Shown: positions 1 through 14,714, counted from the first letter of the stretch. The stretch: DNA of 64,000 nucleotides from Chrysomallon squamiferum (GCA_012295275.1 CM022670.1:37046189-37110188), one strand, 5' to 3'. A program made the numbers and translations. The notes: generated by a model from the sequence alone, not told the origin.

Positions 1-574
1 AGTAATGAAAATATTACATCAGTATAAAAAAACTGATCGAGTGATCAAAATACAACATTCGATATTTTTAGCAACAAAAAGGCACACAAAGACAAAAGCC
101 TGAAACAAAAATGACCACGTTTCAAACGTTTTCGTTTTAATTCTTGTTTTACTGACCAAGTCACCTTCGTTGGTGCATGAAATCAGACTGCATACCAGCC
201 GAAGTGCATCACCTACTTGTTAAACGGGAGTGTCTGTTCTGGATTATAATTAGGGGCTTGACTGAACTGAACAACATAAACTCTTAAGCTCGTCGGTTAC
301 CCTATGATGCAGACGTAATCTGTACAGTTGTTACAGGAACACACACCAGGTGCACGAGAGTGCTGTTTCGTATTTTGATGATGTGTTTGTTAATGAACAA
401 AAGAAAGCAAAAATGTCGCACACTTTTTCAAATCAAGACAAATAGAATAACAAGCAGGTAGGCATGTGCAACGCGATAACTTTGTCCGGGTTATTTATTT
501 GTTTCATCAGTTTTCCATATGGATAAGGAACAAATAAAGCACGTTTTTTAAAAACATTTTCAGGTAGCAACAAC
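1..574 (+). promoter_or_regulatory. Upstream region and 5' UTR end of DCLK
   Basis: No coding exon is visible here. A 3' splice site (polypyrimidine run then CAG at 561-563) lies 11 nt before the DCLK start codon, so the first coding exon is preceded by an intron and at least one non-coding 5' exon. That exon could lie in the less AT-rich stretch 140-400 or outside the window. No convincing TATA box or other promoter element could be assigned. Confidence 0.45.
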
Positions 575-1650
575 ATGGGTGACGTGATAGACGACCACTT
601 TGCAGTATCAAACTACGACGACAGACGACAACAGTCTCGCAGCAGTCGATCAAGACCCAGAAGCCCAACATCACACAGCGACCACGGCATTTCCATACGT
701 CACAGCATTCTGAAGTGTTCCGAGGAGAAACGAGCGAAGAAAGTCCGATTCTACCGAAACGGCGACAGGTTTTTCAAAGGAATGCTGTACGCCGTGTCAC
801 CCGAAAGGTTTCGGACTTTCGAATCTCTCTTGGCTGAACTGACTGTGAGTCCTCTGTGTAACAAGGACATTCTTCCAAAAGGAGTACGACACATCTTCAC
901 GTTAGATGGCACCAAGTGCATCGACTCCTTGGATCAGCTGATGGAAGGAGAGAGCTACGTCTGTGCTTCTACCAACGTCTTTAAGAAAATGGATTACTCC
1001 AGTGCCCCACAGCCGCCAAACTGGAATCCCAACATCAAAGGTCGCTCGGATTCGCAGGAACGAGTGTCGCCGCTGTCAAAAGATTCTGACGACGATGCCA
1101 GGAGTTTCGTCAGACCAAAGCTGGTCACAGTCATCAGAAACGGCTCTAAGCCCAGAAAGGCGGTCAGAGTTTTACTGAATAAAAAAACAGCTCATTCGTT
1201 TGATCAAGTCATGACTGATATCACCGATGCCATCAAAATGGACAGCGGCACAGTTAAGAAAATCTACACGCTAGACGGACATCAGGTCAGTTGAATACGA
1301 ATGAATGAATGTTTAACGATAGCACAACACGTTTTAACATAAATGGTTATTACGTATCAGTTTCATTCTTTTTCGTATGATCATGCAGTGAGAGAGGAAA
1401 CTATTGCTTCCATTTCACTGGTTACTCTTATGCTAATAGTTCAAAGGTTGTTACTGTAATTTGATTGTATTTCCTTCTAAGCTTACTTTTGTTAGTTATA
1501 ATATGTAAGTTTATACATTTTTAAACAGGTATCGTGCTTGGCCGACTTTTTCAAAGATGACACAATTTTCATAGCTTATGGGCAGGAAAGAGTTAATATG
1601 GACGACTTTGATATATGTGAAAATGGTAAGTCGTAAATATTCTTAACTTG

Positions 1651-1741
<91 letters not shown>

Positions 1742-2981
1742 TGTATGAGTGTAGGTATGTCTAAATGCACTTTATGGGAAAATATAATCATTATTTGGGG
1801 GTACAAAACCTATTTTAATTTTTAATGTTTTTTTAGAGGTTAATTATATTTCACGTTACGAGAATTAAATAATACAGAAAATATAAATGAACCACTCCTT
1901 TGCATTAATAATAATTTTTTTATTTACCACCTTCAGTTCTCTGGAACCTTAATTTTCTTACTATTTAAAATATACAAAATTATTGTCCAGAATCTTACTC
2001 GATATATTTATTACAGCGTTTATTTTCCATTCACGTGGCAAAAGTGGTTTGTATATTTTGAACTTGGTTTTTGATGAGCACAGAACACGTTTTTGTATTT
2101 GAATCACAAACTGGACTGTTTTTAAATGAATAATGGTTTTCATTATAACATTACTTGTTTTATTTAATAAATTTGGGTTGTATACGTATGAATAAAAGTG
2201 CTTTTATCTGTGTGTGTGTTTTGTTTGTAAGCATGCACTAAAATTTTACATAATAATCTAAACCAATAATCTACGTTTCATACTAATCTGCTTTTAAACC
2301 AGACTCCAAATATATATACTTTTTAAGATACGTGAATAGACTATTTAATGTGTGTGTTTGTGTGTGTCTGTGTTTGGATTGTGTGTGTGTGTGTGTGTGT
2401 GTTTATTTATCTGTGCACGTTTGAAGGGGATAGTACCGCAATTTAAAAAAACAAAAAGATTATAATGATTTTGCGATTTATAAAAAATTTATAAAATTCA
2501 ATTGAAATCATATTGAAATGATTTTGCGATTTATAAAAAATTCAGTATGAATAATAATTTTTAAATTTTATTTATTTATTTATTGGATTTTTGAGGGTCT
2601 GTGTATGGCTTTTTTCTCATACATTCATTTTAATTTCTATTATTATTATTATGATGATTATTACAGAAGTTCGTCTTGTTAGTGCGTACAAGAGATCAAT
2701 GACTAATTCACCACGAGTAACTCTCAAGTCACCAAAACCTCAAAGAAAGAGTTCCCTGCAGAACGAGAGACGAGGTGAGTTACCGCTAAAATGTTCAAGA
2801 CAATATTAACGAATTACAGAATTGACCAGAGAGAAGAAAATGTAATCGTTTTTCATCTCCCTTCGTACCTCTTATTCCACTGTTACGGCAAATATGTCTT
2901 AACGTTTACTGGTAATACAGAAAAAAAAAAAAAAAAAATTAAAGAAATATTTTTAATAACTAGGTATAATTTTGGATTTGT

Positions 2982-3059
<78 letters not shown>

Positions 3060-3890
3060 GCAGTAGCAGCAGCAACAACAACAACGACAGTTTGATGAGT
3101 ATTAATAATAAAAATAACGATGAAATGAATCTAACAAGAGAGAGTCATTCGTGACAAAAAACGACGATTGCATCATACCTGAAATCAGGTATGATTTTAA
3201 TAATGAATCAAATTATAACGCTACTTCTGGTTGACTGTTCGATTCACACGTTCACATTTCTTTCCTTTTCAGGATCAGGATCTTCTACTCCGTCGAACGC
3301 GTCTCCCAAATCACCAAGACGGGTGCGTTCGGGCGCCTCTTCTTCAGTAAGTCGTGTATAAAAACCTTGTTACGTTTTCCGCTTGCTGTCAGCTTTCTTT
3401 TTGTTTGTATCCATTGTTCTGTAATACGTCGACAGAACGTTATTTGATCGGATATGAGGTGATCGAGCATTTGGGTGCAGTGCGGTTTGTGTGTGTGTTA
3501 ATGTGAGAAAGGTGTTACTCAACGAAAACCTTGTGATTGCATCAGAAGGTTAAAGTTATGGATGACAGCGTTCGCGTTAGAACTGCAGCCGTTACGAATG
3601 ACCTGCCAGTGCTTTCGTTTATTCTTTGTTTTAAAACGTTTAATAAAAATGAAAATAAATTTTTACTAAATTAAAACAATTAATAAATAAATAAATCAAT
3701 AAATAAATAAATAGAATCAGATAACAAAAACAAAATCAATATCAAAACAAAATAAAACAAAACAACGGAAACAACAGCTACGTCAACAATGAAACTATTT
3801 TTTTTTTCTGTATCACTGTTGACGTAACTGGAGTATATATATGAAATGTTTATTCAATAACATATCTATATAAATAAATAAATAAAATAA

Positions 3891-3927
<37 letters not shown>

Positions 3928-4135
3928 CTCTATCTATAAAATAAAATTAAATAAAATAAAAAATGAAAAAGGAGAAAAAGGAAAGGAAGAAAATACGCTG
4001 TTATTAAAATATATAGTAGATAATTTTTGAGCTACCGTCATGGATTAGAATGTAGATCCTAGCGGTAAAAGAGAATTAACTAAAATTGTAAAAAAAATAA
4101 TAATAATAATAATTATCATAATAATAATAAACGAT

Positions 4136-4183
<48 letters not shown>

Positions 4184-4424
4184 TATACGACAGCTTTGTT
4201 TTTGCTTTTGTGTTACCATTATAATTTTTAGGTTATATAGCTTGTCTTTCTTTTATTGCAGGCGAAAGGTGCTATGACAAATGGTGTAAATGGTAACAGT
4301 ACTGAGAAAGGTAAGATAAAGTCAGAAGCATCTCAGTAATTATCGTCAAAGAAGTAAAAACAAAAATAGATCTAAAAAAATAAATAAAATAATAAAAAAA
4401 TTTAAATAAATAAATAAACAAATA

Positions 4425-4482
<58 letters not shown>

Positions 4483-4752
4483 TATGTTGATATATATATA
4501 AACATGCAGTCAAAACATCGATGGCAGGGATATCGATGGCAGTTGTACTTTCAGTAATTAATATGAATTATTTATACAGTTAGAATTCTTTCATCGACTT
4601 TTTACAGCTCAAGTGCCCACTGAGTTACTGGAGAGATACGAGATTGGTCATGTTATAGGAGAAGGAAACTTTGCTGTGGTCAAGGAATGTTTGGACAGGT
4701 ACAGTTCAATCTAAGACACGGTTAATAATTATCTCAGATTAATAATAATAAC

Positions 4753-4789
<37 letters not shown>

Positions 4790-4863
4790 CACTCAAATGT
4801 TTCAACAGAATTATCTTGTTGTTGTTATTACTATTGTGATTTTATCATCATCATCATCACCAA

Positions 4864-4903
<40 letters not shown>

Positions 4904-7172
4904 ATTAATGAAAAAAAATGAAAAAAACAAAAAAAAACACCTGGATATTTACTTTAATATGATTAACTATTATTAGTTATTTATTTTAGATATAACAACA
5001 GAAAGTTTTCTTTGAAGATCATTGACAAAAGAAAGTGCACTGGAAAGGTAGATTCATACACCACTTTAAATATATATAACAGAATATTAACGAATTATAT
5101 ATATATATATATAAATTCTATTAAGCAAACATTAACGTCTGACTATATTTGTGTGAATTTGAACTAATAACATTAACTCTAAACAATTATTTTATGGCGC
5201 TGTGTATTCCTTTATGAAGTGTACATTCAACCTTTATTGCTTTATATATCTATTATTATATCCTACAGGAACAAATGATAGAAAACGAAGTGTCCATCTT
5301 GAGAAAGGTGAAACATCCGAATATCGTTTTACTGGTTGAAGACTACGAAACACCACAAGAGATGTACATGGTTATGGAGCTCGTTAAGGTGAAGGACACA
5401 AGTTTATTTTTATACTGATCGATTCACGATATATATATATTAATTAATATATTTCAATACACAACTATCAGACGGACAGAAAAACAGACAGTCAGTCAGG
5501 AAAGAGAGAGAGTCAGACGCAGAGTCATCTAACATATATTTTTATATTCTATTCATTAGAAGTTCCATGTACAAACTAGAAAAGCTACACAAAGATCAGT
5601 AACCATTAGCATTCAACATAAAATTAAGAACTCTTCCATACTAAGCGAATAAAAGAACGAAAGAATATAAATCTGTATGCTAACATTAACGCTCCTTATG
5701 TACACATTCGTTATTATTAATCTTGTTTTGTTACGCCATGAAAAGCAGGTTATTTGATTTCGTTTGCGAGAAACATCCTGCTTTGAAAATCGACACGCCC
5801 AACATTAACGCTTCTTACTTGTACGTTCTTTATTATTAATCTTTTCTGTTATGGCGTGAAAGCGAGGGCTGTTGATTTCGTTTACGAAATTTTAAATATT
5901 TTACAGTAAAAGTCACTCACAATTCGAGATTTAATAACGCGTATTTTTGTTTTATTTTGTTTTGTTCAGGGAGGAGACTTGTTCGATGCTATTGCTTCAG
6001 CGACCAAGTACACAGAACGTGATGCGAGTGGTATGGTCTTCAATCTAGCCAATGCTCTCAAATATCTGCATTCACTTGGCATAGTTCATCGCGATGTAAA
6101 ACCTGAGAACTTACTGGTACGTTTTTAAATATGTATCTAATACGTTTTAAATCTTTTATCTGGTAGCTTCTAAAAGTGGTTTTTTTTTTTTTTTTTTTTT
6201 TCTAATATGTTCTTAAGTGTCTATATGATAGGTTTTAAAGTTTGTATTTTGGATGGTTTACAATTTGTCCTGTAGTATTCTGGAAGGTTTAAAAAATTGT
6301 GTCTGTTAGGTTTTTGAAGTTTGTATATGGTACGTTTTAAGTTTTTATCTTTGGTAGGTTTTAAAATTTCATCTGATTTTTCGATCTGTTCTTGTCTGAG
6401 GTGCAGGGTTTTTTTTAAATATTTTTTTTTTTTTAAGGTCTATGAACATTCTGATGGTACAAAATCATTAAAACTAGGAGACTTTGGGCTGGCAACAGAA
6501 CTTGCTGACGATGAAGTGCTGTACACTGTCTGTGGCACACCTACTTACGTTGCTCCTGAAATAATAGCTGAATCTGGGTACATGTTTTGTGTGTTCTCTT
6601 AGTAAATAAATTCGAGATAAACACTTATGTGGATCCAGGGTGTATTTATATATGCTGAAGACTCATTTCGTTTTATAAATCAAATATACAACAGTAATTT
6701 TAATCTCTGAATTCATCCCTGAAAGTGTATATATTTATAATTTAGAAAACTGTTTTTAATATTATGTAAATTATTGTCTGTGAACAAAATGTGATTTTAT
6801 AAATATAAGTTTATATTCTTAGATGCGTACGCACTTAAGTTCGTAAGATTCTTGTATTTTTATGGGTCTAATCTTTGGTAGTTTTTCTATCATTTCTTCA
6901 TTTATTTTCATATCTGAAAATATATTTAAATCTTTTGGATTGTACTGTTATAATATTTGCCACTAAATACAGATAATTAATTAATATGTTTATTATTTAT
7001 TTTAAAGCTACAGCTTCAAAGTCGATGTCTGGTCGGCTGGTGTTATTACGTATATACTGCTGTGCGGATTTCCACCTTTTGCCAGGTAGGTCTGCAGTGA
7101 GTTAGAACAAATTCAAAACACTGGTAATTAAAGTACTTTCACAACAGCAGCTACTTTTACTATTATTATTAT

Positions 7173-7213
<41 letters not shown>

Positions 7214-7634
7214 ATAATAATAATAATGCTACTGCTACTGCTACTACTGCTACTATTGCTATTATTGCTATTATTTAATGCATTAATAATGCGGCATGAA
7301 TCAAGTGGAATAAGATGTTTAGCTTTTTCTTCCAGTCCTACAAATAATCAAGATGAATTATTCGATAAGATCATGGAAGGGAAATTGGAATTCAAAGCAC
7401 CGTTTTGGGACGAAGTGTCTGAGTCAGCAAAGGTATTGTGTTCCTTATATATTTATTTTATTTTATTTTATTATTATTATTATGTTTTTTTTTATTGATT
7501 GCATGCTTATAATTTCTGTATCGGTTTGAACGGACAAGAGAGGAATTCAAAAAATCCTTGACGGCAACAACTTAGAAGATGAAAGGGAAGTAATTAAAAA
7601 TCTATTCGAAAAAAAATATTGATATAAAAGTAGC

Positions 7635-7724
<90 letters not shown>

Positions 7725-9095
7725 GCTAGTATAACCAGTATATTTTAAAATGATAAGGTAGTCATTTAATAGAACAAAATATAACATTTTGGGAGGCTTA
7801 ATAAAGACGTTTCATTCGTTCACTGTTGGACTTTAATTGCTCTAAGAAAGCTCAAAGAAACTAATTAATGGAACTTTTATTTGCACCTTATCAAAATAAC
7901 TGTTCACTCCAAGATGTCATGTCAACAAATAACACATTGAATTTATTTTATTTATTACCTTTTGGGTTTTGAAATAATAATAAAGACATAACAATAAAGA
8001 AATATTTAAGAAAGTTTATTTATTTCAGGAATTAGTGTCACTGATGTTAATGGTTGATACGGACAAAAGATTATCGGCACTTGAGGTTGTGTCACATCCA
8101 TGGGTTGCCGTACGTGTTACTGTTTTATTTATATCATCATCATCATCATCATCATCGTTGTTGTTGTCGTTGCTGTTGTTGTATTATTATTATTATTATT
8201 ATTTACTTTTTTTCAACGAAAGATAAAAAATTTATTTATTTACCAAAAAAAAAAATGGAAGAGTAAAATTACTTTTGAAAATATGACATTTGTTCATATT
8301 GTTTATTCAACATTACGCAATGTTTTATTTAAATATAGGTAAATGTAATCTACTAAATTCTTCTTTAATTTAATATGGATGAAACTATAAAATAAATTAA
8401 GACCTAACCTCAGTATAATATACTGAAAATAAAAATATGTGTATATATATATATATATATAATTAAACATTTTTTTAAAAACAAATTTAAAAAAAATATG
8501 TTTTAATTATATAAATATTCATGTATGTGGGTATGTGAGTGTATGCGACTGGCAAGTTAAAGCCCACTAGATACCATATTTCAGAACGTATTAGTCTATT
8601 CCGCATTAAATGAATAGTAAATATTTGTGTTATAGGATGATACAGCTAAAGATGATGATCTTCGTGATAATGTTGCAAAAGAACTGAACTCGCACTTTGT
8701 GAGTAGAACTGCTAACATTGGAAATGCTGCTGGAATACGAATTATTGCCGTAAGTTGTGTTTATTATTTCTAATCCTAACGTCTGTATGTGTCTGTATCT
8801 ATGTATGGACATATACGACAGCTGATGCATACATATTGCGTGCTGTCTAGAACTGAAATATTACTAAAATATATTCTACTTGTTTTATGTATTCTTGTCA
8901 TGATCTTATCCCTCATGGTCGTTGTCCCGTCACCATCTTAACACTGTTCTGTGTGCTGATAATTCTACATTTAATTCTTCATTTCAGTCCACTGCACTGG
9001 ACAAAGGATCTCGCTATTTCCAGGGCCGAGGAGGTGCTCCTCTCTCAATTCATCCTCGAGGATTGGTCGAAGCCGAAGACGATGAAGAGTTCTAA
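575..9095 (+). CDS. DCLK: Doublecortin-like serine/threonine kinase (DCLK), 15 coding exons
   Basis: Microtubule-associated protein kinase with tandem doublecortin domains and a CaMK-type kinase domain. Coding exons: 575-1285, 1529-1625, 2667-2774, 3273-3346, 4262-4310, 4608-4698, 4990-5047, 5269-5388, 5970-6116, 6438-6577, 7008-7085, 7336-7432, 8029-8109, 8636-8749, 8988-9095; about 690 aa, near the ~740 aa of vertebrate DCLK1. DCX domain 1 is about residues 55-143 and DCX 2 about 180-266, mostly encoded by the first exon. A Ser/Pro-rich linker follows. The kinase is about 357-615, with a glycine loop GEGNFAVV, Lys386, HRD with Asp478, DFG at Asp500, and APE. All catalytic residues are intact. 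The tail ends in an acidic EDDEEF. The start is the first ATG after a splice acceptor and precedes a basic Arg/Ser-rich leader as in the family. The introns are full of microsatellites. Vertebrate paralogue assignment (DCLK1/2/3) is not possible. Confidence 0.95.
1654..1739 (+). repeat. (CT)n microsatellite, about 86 bp
   Basis: Uninterrupted CT dinucleotide tract in the second DCLK coding intron, starting 28 nt after the 5' splice site at 1626. Its near-perfect purity suggests recent slippage. Confidence 0.95.
2349..2402 (+). repeat. (TG)n microsatellite, interrupted
   Basis: TG-rich tract with interruptions, purest at 2383-2402, inside a DCLK intron. Confidence 0.85.
2983..3086 (+). repeat. 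Compound triplet repeat (AAT, then CAA/CAG)
   Basis: AAT-type triplets run into CAA and then CAG/CAA triplets, in phase with each other, inside the DCLK intron 2775-3272. In one frame they spell an Asn run followed by Ser, but there is no splice signal placing this in the kinase mRNA. Confidence 0.9.
3892..3938 (+). repeat. (CTAT)n tetranucleotide repeat
   Basis: About eleven CTAT units with one CTCT variant, in DCLK intron 3347-4261. Confidence 0.9.
4425..4481 (+). repeat. (AAT)n microsatellite
   Basis: AAT triplet run in DCLK intron 4311-4607. Related AAT/ATT tracts occur at about 4141-4180, 4740-4789 and 4867-4902 in the same gene. Confidence 0.9.
5682..5895 (+). repeat. Diverged direct duplication, 119-bp period
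   Basis: AACATTAACGC starts at 5682 and again at 5801. Both copies continue through TTATTATTAATCTT, a GCGTGAAA/GCCATGAAA block and GATTTCGTTT before diverging. It lies in DCLK intron 5389-5969. Coding potential is not evident. Confidence 0.7.
7637..7721 (+). repeat. (CT)n microsatellite, about 85 bp
   Basis: Pure CT tract in DCLK intron 7433-8028, same orientation and nearly the same length as the tract at 1654-1739. Confidence 0.95.
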
Positions 9096-9826
9096 TTATC
9101 TTGATTGATGTGCATGACAATCAAACATAGGTGTGCTTTAAAAGTAATTTTAAGCCAAGAATTTCCGATTGATTGCTGTCATTCATCGTTGTTTGGAACT
9201 TTTAGTTTTCAAACGTTGATATATATGTATTATGATCGAAGTTTCGAAAACAAACTGTTTACAGGCAAATGATGAAATCCTTTCAGTTAAATACATGTGT
9301 TGGTATTTGGTGGCTTTAAAATGGGGGAAATTAAGGTCTGAAAAGAAATAAGTCATGCGTTTCAGCCAGCAGAAGATGTCAAGAATAATTAGTTGTCACT
9401 ATAATACAATTACCAAACATTTCATTTCATTTTATCATGCTTCATAATTACTATTTCTCTTCTTCCAACAAAATATGTGGTGCTTTGCTTGAAAACTTCC
9501 CAATATAAGTTTTATTTTTCGTTTTACTATTTTCTATTTTTTTTTTATATACGATTGTAAAAAAAAATCGCCAGCAATCGTCCTTGACCATAAAATTAGA
9601 GGATCCTAAAGTTTTAAATTATTACTCTAACAGTAAAAACATGCATAACATAATTCGTGCCATTCTGAGAAAATGAATCAACAAATATATATTTCACTCT
9701 GCAGTAGTGTCACTGCAAATGGGGAAAAATCAAAAAAAAAAATCAAAAAAATCAGATTAATCGTTTATCGCAAAAGTGTGTCAAAAATAAATATGTGCAG
9801 TCGATATACGATTCAAGTTATATAGC

Positions 9827-9874
<48 letters not shown>

Positions 9875-11730
9875 TAGTACTACTACTACTATTATTATTA
9901 TTATTATTATTATTTTTTTTTTTTCATCAAATAAACCAGTCTCAATCAAACTGCATAAACTTTAATATATTGTAGCTGTTGTAATGTATGCAATTACAAT
10001 GAAAACTGCTTAATTTACTGTAAAACCAAAGTTTAATGTGATTTTATTGTTTTTGCCTTCAGCTATGAACTTCAAAATGTTATCAGTTTATTTTGTTACG
10101 TGTGTGATCTGGCAAGCCTTATTATTGTACTTGTATTAATATGTTCGATATATTCGCAATTAAATGTATTTTGTTGCAAATATTCCGTTGTTATCAATTT
10201 TATATTTTACTTCCTTAATATTTGCAAATATTCGGAAATATTATGTATTTATTTATTTATTATATTCCGAGAGATCGCAGTTTATACTGTCATTTCACTG
10301 CCAGCAGCCTATTAAGTGGCGTTTCCGTTCCACGTATCCGTATGTTTCATATTCATTTTATTTCACACAGGATGATTTTATGCCAGGATATTCCACCAAC
10401 CCACCGTTCTTTTAAAAAAAATAATGTACATCGTCAGACCGGATTGGACGTCGGCCATTTTTTTCTTCTTGACTTCGGTAACTAACGTCAGCGATTTTGT
10501 TTTAGTTTTGTTTTTGTGCGGGCGCATTTTACATCATCCTCATTATGGATCGTATAATTACAACTGTTATCAACAGAACGTACTCGACACTGAATTAAAC
10601 TGAAAACTAAATTAGTTTTTTATTCAAATGGCCATCAAGGGTAATCGAATCTCGTTTTTATTTTCATCATCATTACAAATAAACGTGATTTTTACTTGGT
10701 TCCACTTGCTCATATATTAAACTGACATAATAATTCGGTAATTTAAGTGCGTATAACGTCGTTAAATAAAACCTACGTAAAATAATTTTAATATTATACA
10801 TGCATATTGTTAATATAATGTGACAATGGTAAGTTCATTGATTGTTTTGAGGATTGAAATGGCTAATAATTTATGGAATTAAACCAACTGTATTTTCAAC
10901 TTCCGATAAAAAAAAAATTCAGTAATAATCTTGACCGATTTAGGTCTACCAATGTCGGACAACCCTAACAAATTTGACAATCTGTGTAATAGTTTTAAGA
11001 TGAAACATGAACAACAAATACTGTTAATTACTTGATGTTTTATCTCCTAAATGCAATCCAACTTACAACAAAAATGTACAACAAACAAGTCAATTCATTA
11101 GTACTGTATATTTCAAATAATATTTGTATCAAAACTGTTTATAACAATCATATTGTTCAAAAGGCACTATAGTTGTCCATATGTCAGACATCAATTGCGT
11201 AAAAAGTTTTTTTTGTCAGTAACCACAACATTAATAATTTCATAGGTGTTTTTTTTTTACAAAATCTACCTCTTTTATATATATGTGCTCTTTGGCCCCA
11301 GGCCATTTTTAAATAGTCATTTAAATAACAATGACATACTCAATCCTTTCAAATGAATTTCAGTGTCAGTACAACTAATGTCTGATTTCTTGTGATAAAG
11401 TGACATCCATAAAATACAATTAACAAAACAAAGAAACTCATCTGTTTACCCTTGTAATATTGCTGTATTATGTTTGCACAAGGAACTAACGGACTAGAAG
11501 GATGTACAACATTTTTTGTATTATTTACAAAAGAATGCTGAATTCAAACATTTCTGGTTTTCATCTCGGATAATAAACGGATGTTCAACAAAAATTCTCT
11601 GTCCAATCTGTTACATATTTGGAATGAAAAAAATAAATAAATAAAGCCAATCAATTCTGACATATCATGAAAGAAGCAATTTCATAATTCATACTTTACT
11701 GAGACAAACAAAACATGTCATAAATCTGGC
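9096..11730. other. Convergent intergenic region: 3' UTRs of DCLK and PAICS
   Basis: No exon was recognised. The left part should hold the DCLK 3' UTR, with candidate AATAAA signals near 9787 and 9933. An ATT/ACT microsatellite lies at about 9829-9913. The right part, read on the minus strand, should hold the PAICS 3' UTR. A less AT-rich block at 10280-10560 has short ORFs only and no family I recognise. Confidence 0.5.
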
Positions 11731-14714
11731 TTATTTGTCGGCTCTAATTTTTCTGTCGGTCATTTTAAGAGAAATCCATGTGTTTGTCTGTCTGGCTTTT
11801 AATCTGCTCCAGATGAGGTGATTAGAAAGTGATAAAATCTGGGCAGCCTGAAGAGCTGCTGCTTCAGGGGAGATCACTGTGGAACAACCCAAACCTTAAA
11901 GCAAAAAAACAAATAGAAATCAAAGATTATAAAATGTAATGAAATAAGAAGTGAAAAAAAGTGTTCTATTCTAAAATAGGTACTGCTGAATTGATGGGAA
12001 AAAATAAAAATAAAATAAAAGCAACATTTAAGATTTTTAGTGAAGACATCAACAAGAAATGAAGATAAGATAGACCTAGTCACTGTATGCTATGGGTGAA
12101 TCATATAAAAGCAATTTTTCGAGAGATGAAACTCTTTAGTAAGTGAATGAATGTATGTGTGTAAAGACTCCATACCACAACATTAAAAGGCAATTAGATG
12201 TCAACACCTTTTAGAAGACATTATTAAGACATACCTGATGGTAACCTGAGTGAAGACCAAATGTCATGTGGTCCCCATTCTGCAGAAACTGGAGGACAGT
12301 TGATAACAGGCCAAGTAGCATTTCCAGACAACACTGGTCCCAAGCCATTACTCCTTCCTGCTACAGCAATAAACACTGTCGGGATACCCTCACCTAAAAC
12401 AAAAACAAAATTAAAAATACTATTAAATATCATAGAATTTAAAACAGTACTTTCACAATTAAAATACACGTGCATAAACAATAATTAGAACACTTTCTGG
12501 TGTTAGTTCCATTACACAAACCTTTAAATAAATATTTTTTAATCAAAATTATATTTCATCCTAATGAAATACAATAACGATGTGATGATGTAGAATTTAA
12601 TAAGTAGAACATGACATTACCACCAAAATGTATGTGTGGTTATAATATATTCAAAATTATAATTAATCCTGATGAAATTTACATATATCAGCAGACCAAG
12701 AACCAGGTTAACAGGTTCTGAAACAATCACCAACCTTCATATTCTGCAAGAATGTTTAATGTTTCTTGTGTAGCCTTGTGTGTTGAAGAAACCCGAATTT
12801 CACAAGGAACACCCAAACTTTTACATTCTTTCATTATCTTTTCAGCATGAGGTAAGTCACTTGCAGAACCCATGAATATTACAGCTCTTGAATTTGGCTT
12901 TGAATTTATGTTCTGTAAAAAAAAAAAATATATATATATATTATTTGTCATGACAAAAAAACAAAACAAAAAAAACCCAAGAAAACAATACTAATTAAAA
13001 AAAAGAAAGGACAAAAATAAAAACTTGAATAAGATTATAATAATATTCAATACAAATTTTTTTAATATCTTTAAAAAAAAAAATAAATTAAAAATTCCTG
13101 ACAAAAATATTTTGGAATAATAATCCATTCATATCTTCAGCTTTCAATGTTTAACACAAAACTTAATGTTCATAATTAAAATGCTAAAAGATAACAGCTA
13201 CATTTACTCAAAGATGCTATTCACAAACTACAAGGACTGACCTGTACTTTGTCAGCTACCCACTGAAAGTTTCTTTTAACATTTTCCAAAGCTTCTGGTG
13301 TAACCTGCTTCAATTCACGATACACTTGTTTGTCCTTCATCAGACGTCTGTCTCCAAGAGGCCACAATCTCCACGAGTCACTGTCAATAACATCAGCTAC
13401 CACAATGTCACCTGAACAAAATTATAAATCTTTCTGTTATTCCAAACAATATACATTACGAAAACTAGTAGAACATAACTTATAAAATGATATTCTCATC
13501 AGTGTTATTTTATAAGAATGACAGTATACAAAGATAATTCTGGTTATATTTTATTCCACATAATACTTAAGTCATTGATTTTCTAAGTGTTCTATTGTGA
13601 AATGTAGATCATAGTTGTAACAGAAATCTGCACATTTTATACACCAATCCTCAAATGAATTCACAGCCTTCAGCCCAAGTGTATAAATTAAACAGAAAAG
13701 TAGTATTTGATACCAAGGGTCAAATATTTCAGAAAAGAATTATTAGAGAAACAAGGTACAGAGTAACACAAGATGTGTCTGCTGAAGTAAAAGTTTATTT
13801 ATTTATTATTTATTTTTATTGTTGTGGTCTTGTATTTTTTTTAAATGTTGGCACATGTATTTTTTAAATTGATGGCACATAGTTCAGAGTAGCAATATAA
13901 TATGTAAAGTGATGAATCTGATTAAAATATGCACCTGTTTCTGGAATGATACCAAATTCTATTTTCATGTCAACCAGAGTGCAGATCAGTGTTGCCCAGC
14001 AGTGCTCCAAAATTTCAAATACTGTCACAGCAAGTTTGCTCATGATACTGATTTCATCTGGCCCAATTAGCTGTCCTCCTACCTGCATCTTAGCTGAAAT
14101 ACACTGTTCCTGAGACCACTGGGGATCATTGTTAGCATCGTCCTGACAAGTGAATTACAACAATAACAACAAATAAAAACTTAAAAGGGGTGACATTACT
14201 ATTCTGATGAATACCTCTTTTAAGCTGAAAAAAGCATCTGGCAAAATAATGTCGCAGAACATAATGTACTTGAAAATGATAAATAAAAATATCATTTAGA
14301 TAATATTAAGCCCAAAAGAAATGAAAATTTATTTGCCTTAAATCTGTAAATATTCAATGAATGTCTTTCAAGACAATAAAATGAAATGATCAAAAGAAAT
14401 GAGGTAGAATTTGTTTTCATTTTAATGAATATCATAGGAAATTCAAGATGTATGATGAACATATATGTATTAAAATATGAATAATTGATTTTTCTTTATT
14501 CATTAAAAATCACTGATAAAGTTGAAATTTACTTTGAAAAATGTTTCCAGTTTTGGTGGACAAAACCTAAAACCCTCCGGCACTCCAGGATTTCTTCTCA
14601 AAAAAGATCCTGTGGCAATTCTGCGAGTAACCCATTCTATTGGAATCATATCACAACAGCTCCCAATAAATGAAGTATCAGAATACTCCTTTATAAAATG
14701 GGTCTTAATACCTG

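Noticed and set aside
2972-3154. ORF with a run of Asn then Ser
   Set aside because: It is a translated AAT/CAA/CAG microsatellite within a DCLK intron with no splice sites around it.
4272-4505. Minus-strand ORF rich in Ile and Tyr
   Set aside because: Translation of an AAT microsatellite opposite DCLK exon 5; a shadow.
7226-7498. ORF starting with a Leu run
   Set aside because: The leucines come from an ACT/GCT microsatellite in the intron; only its 7336-7432 part is a real DCLK exon.
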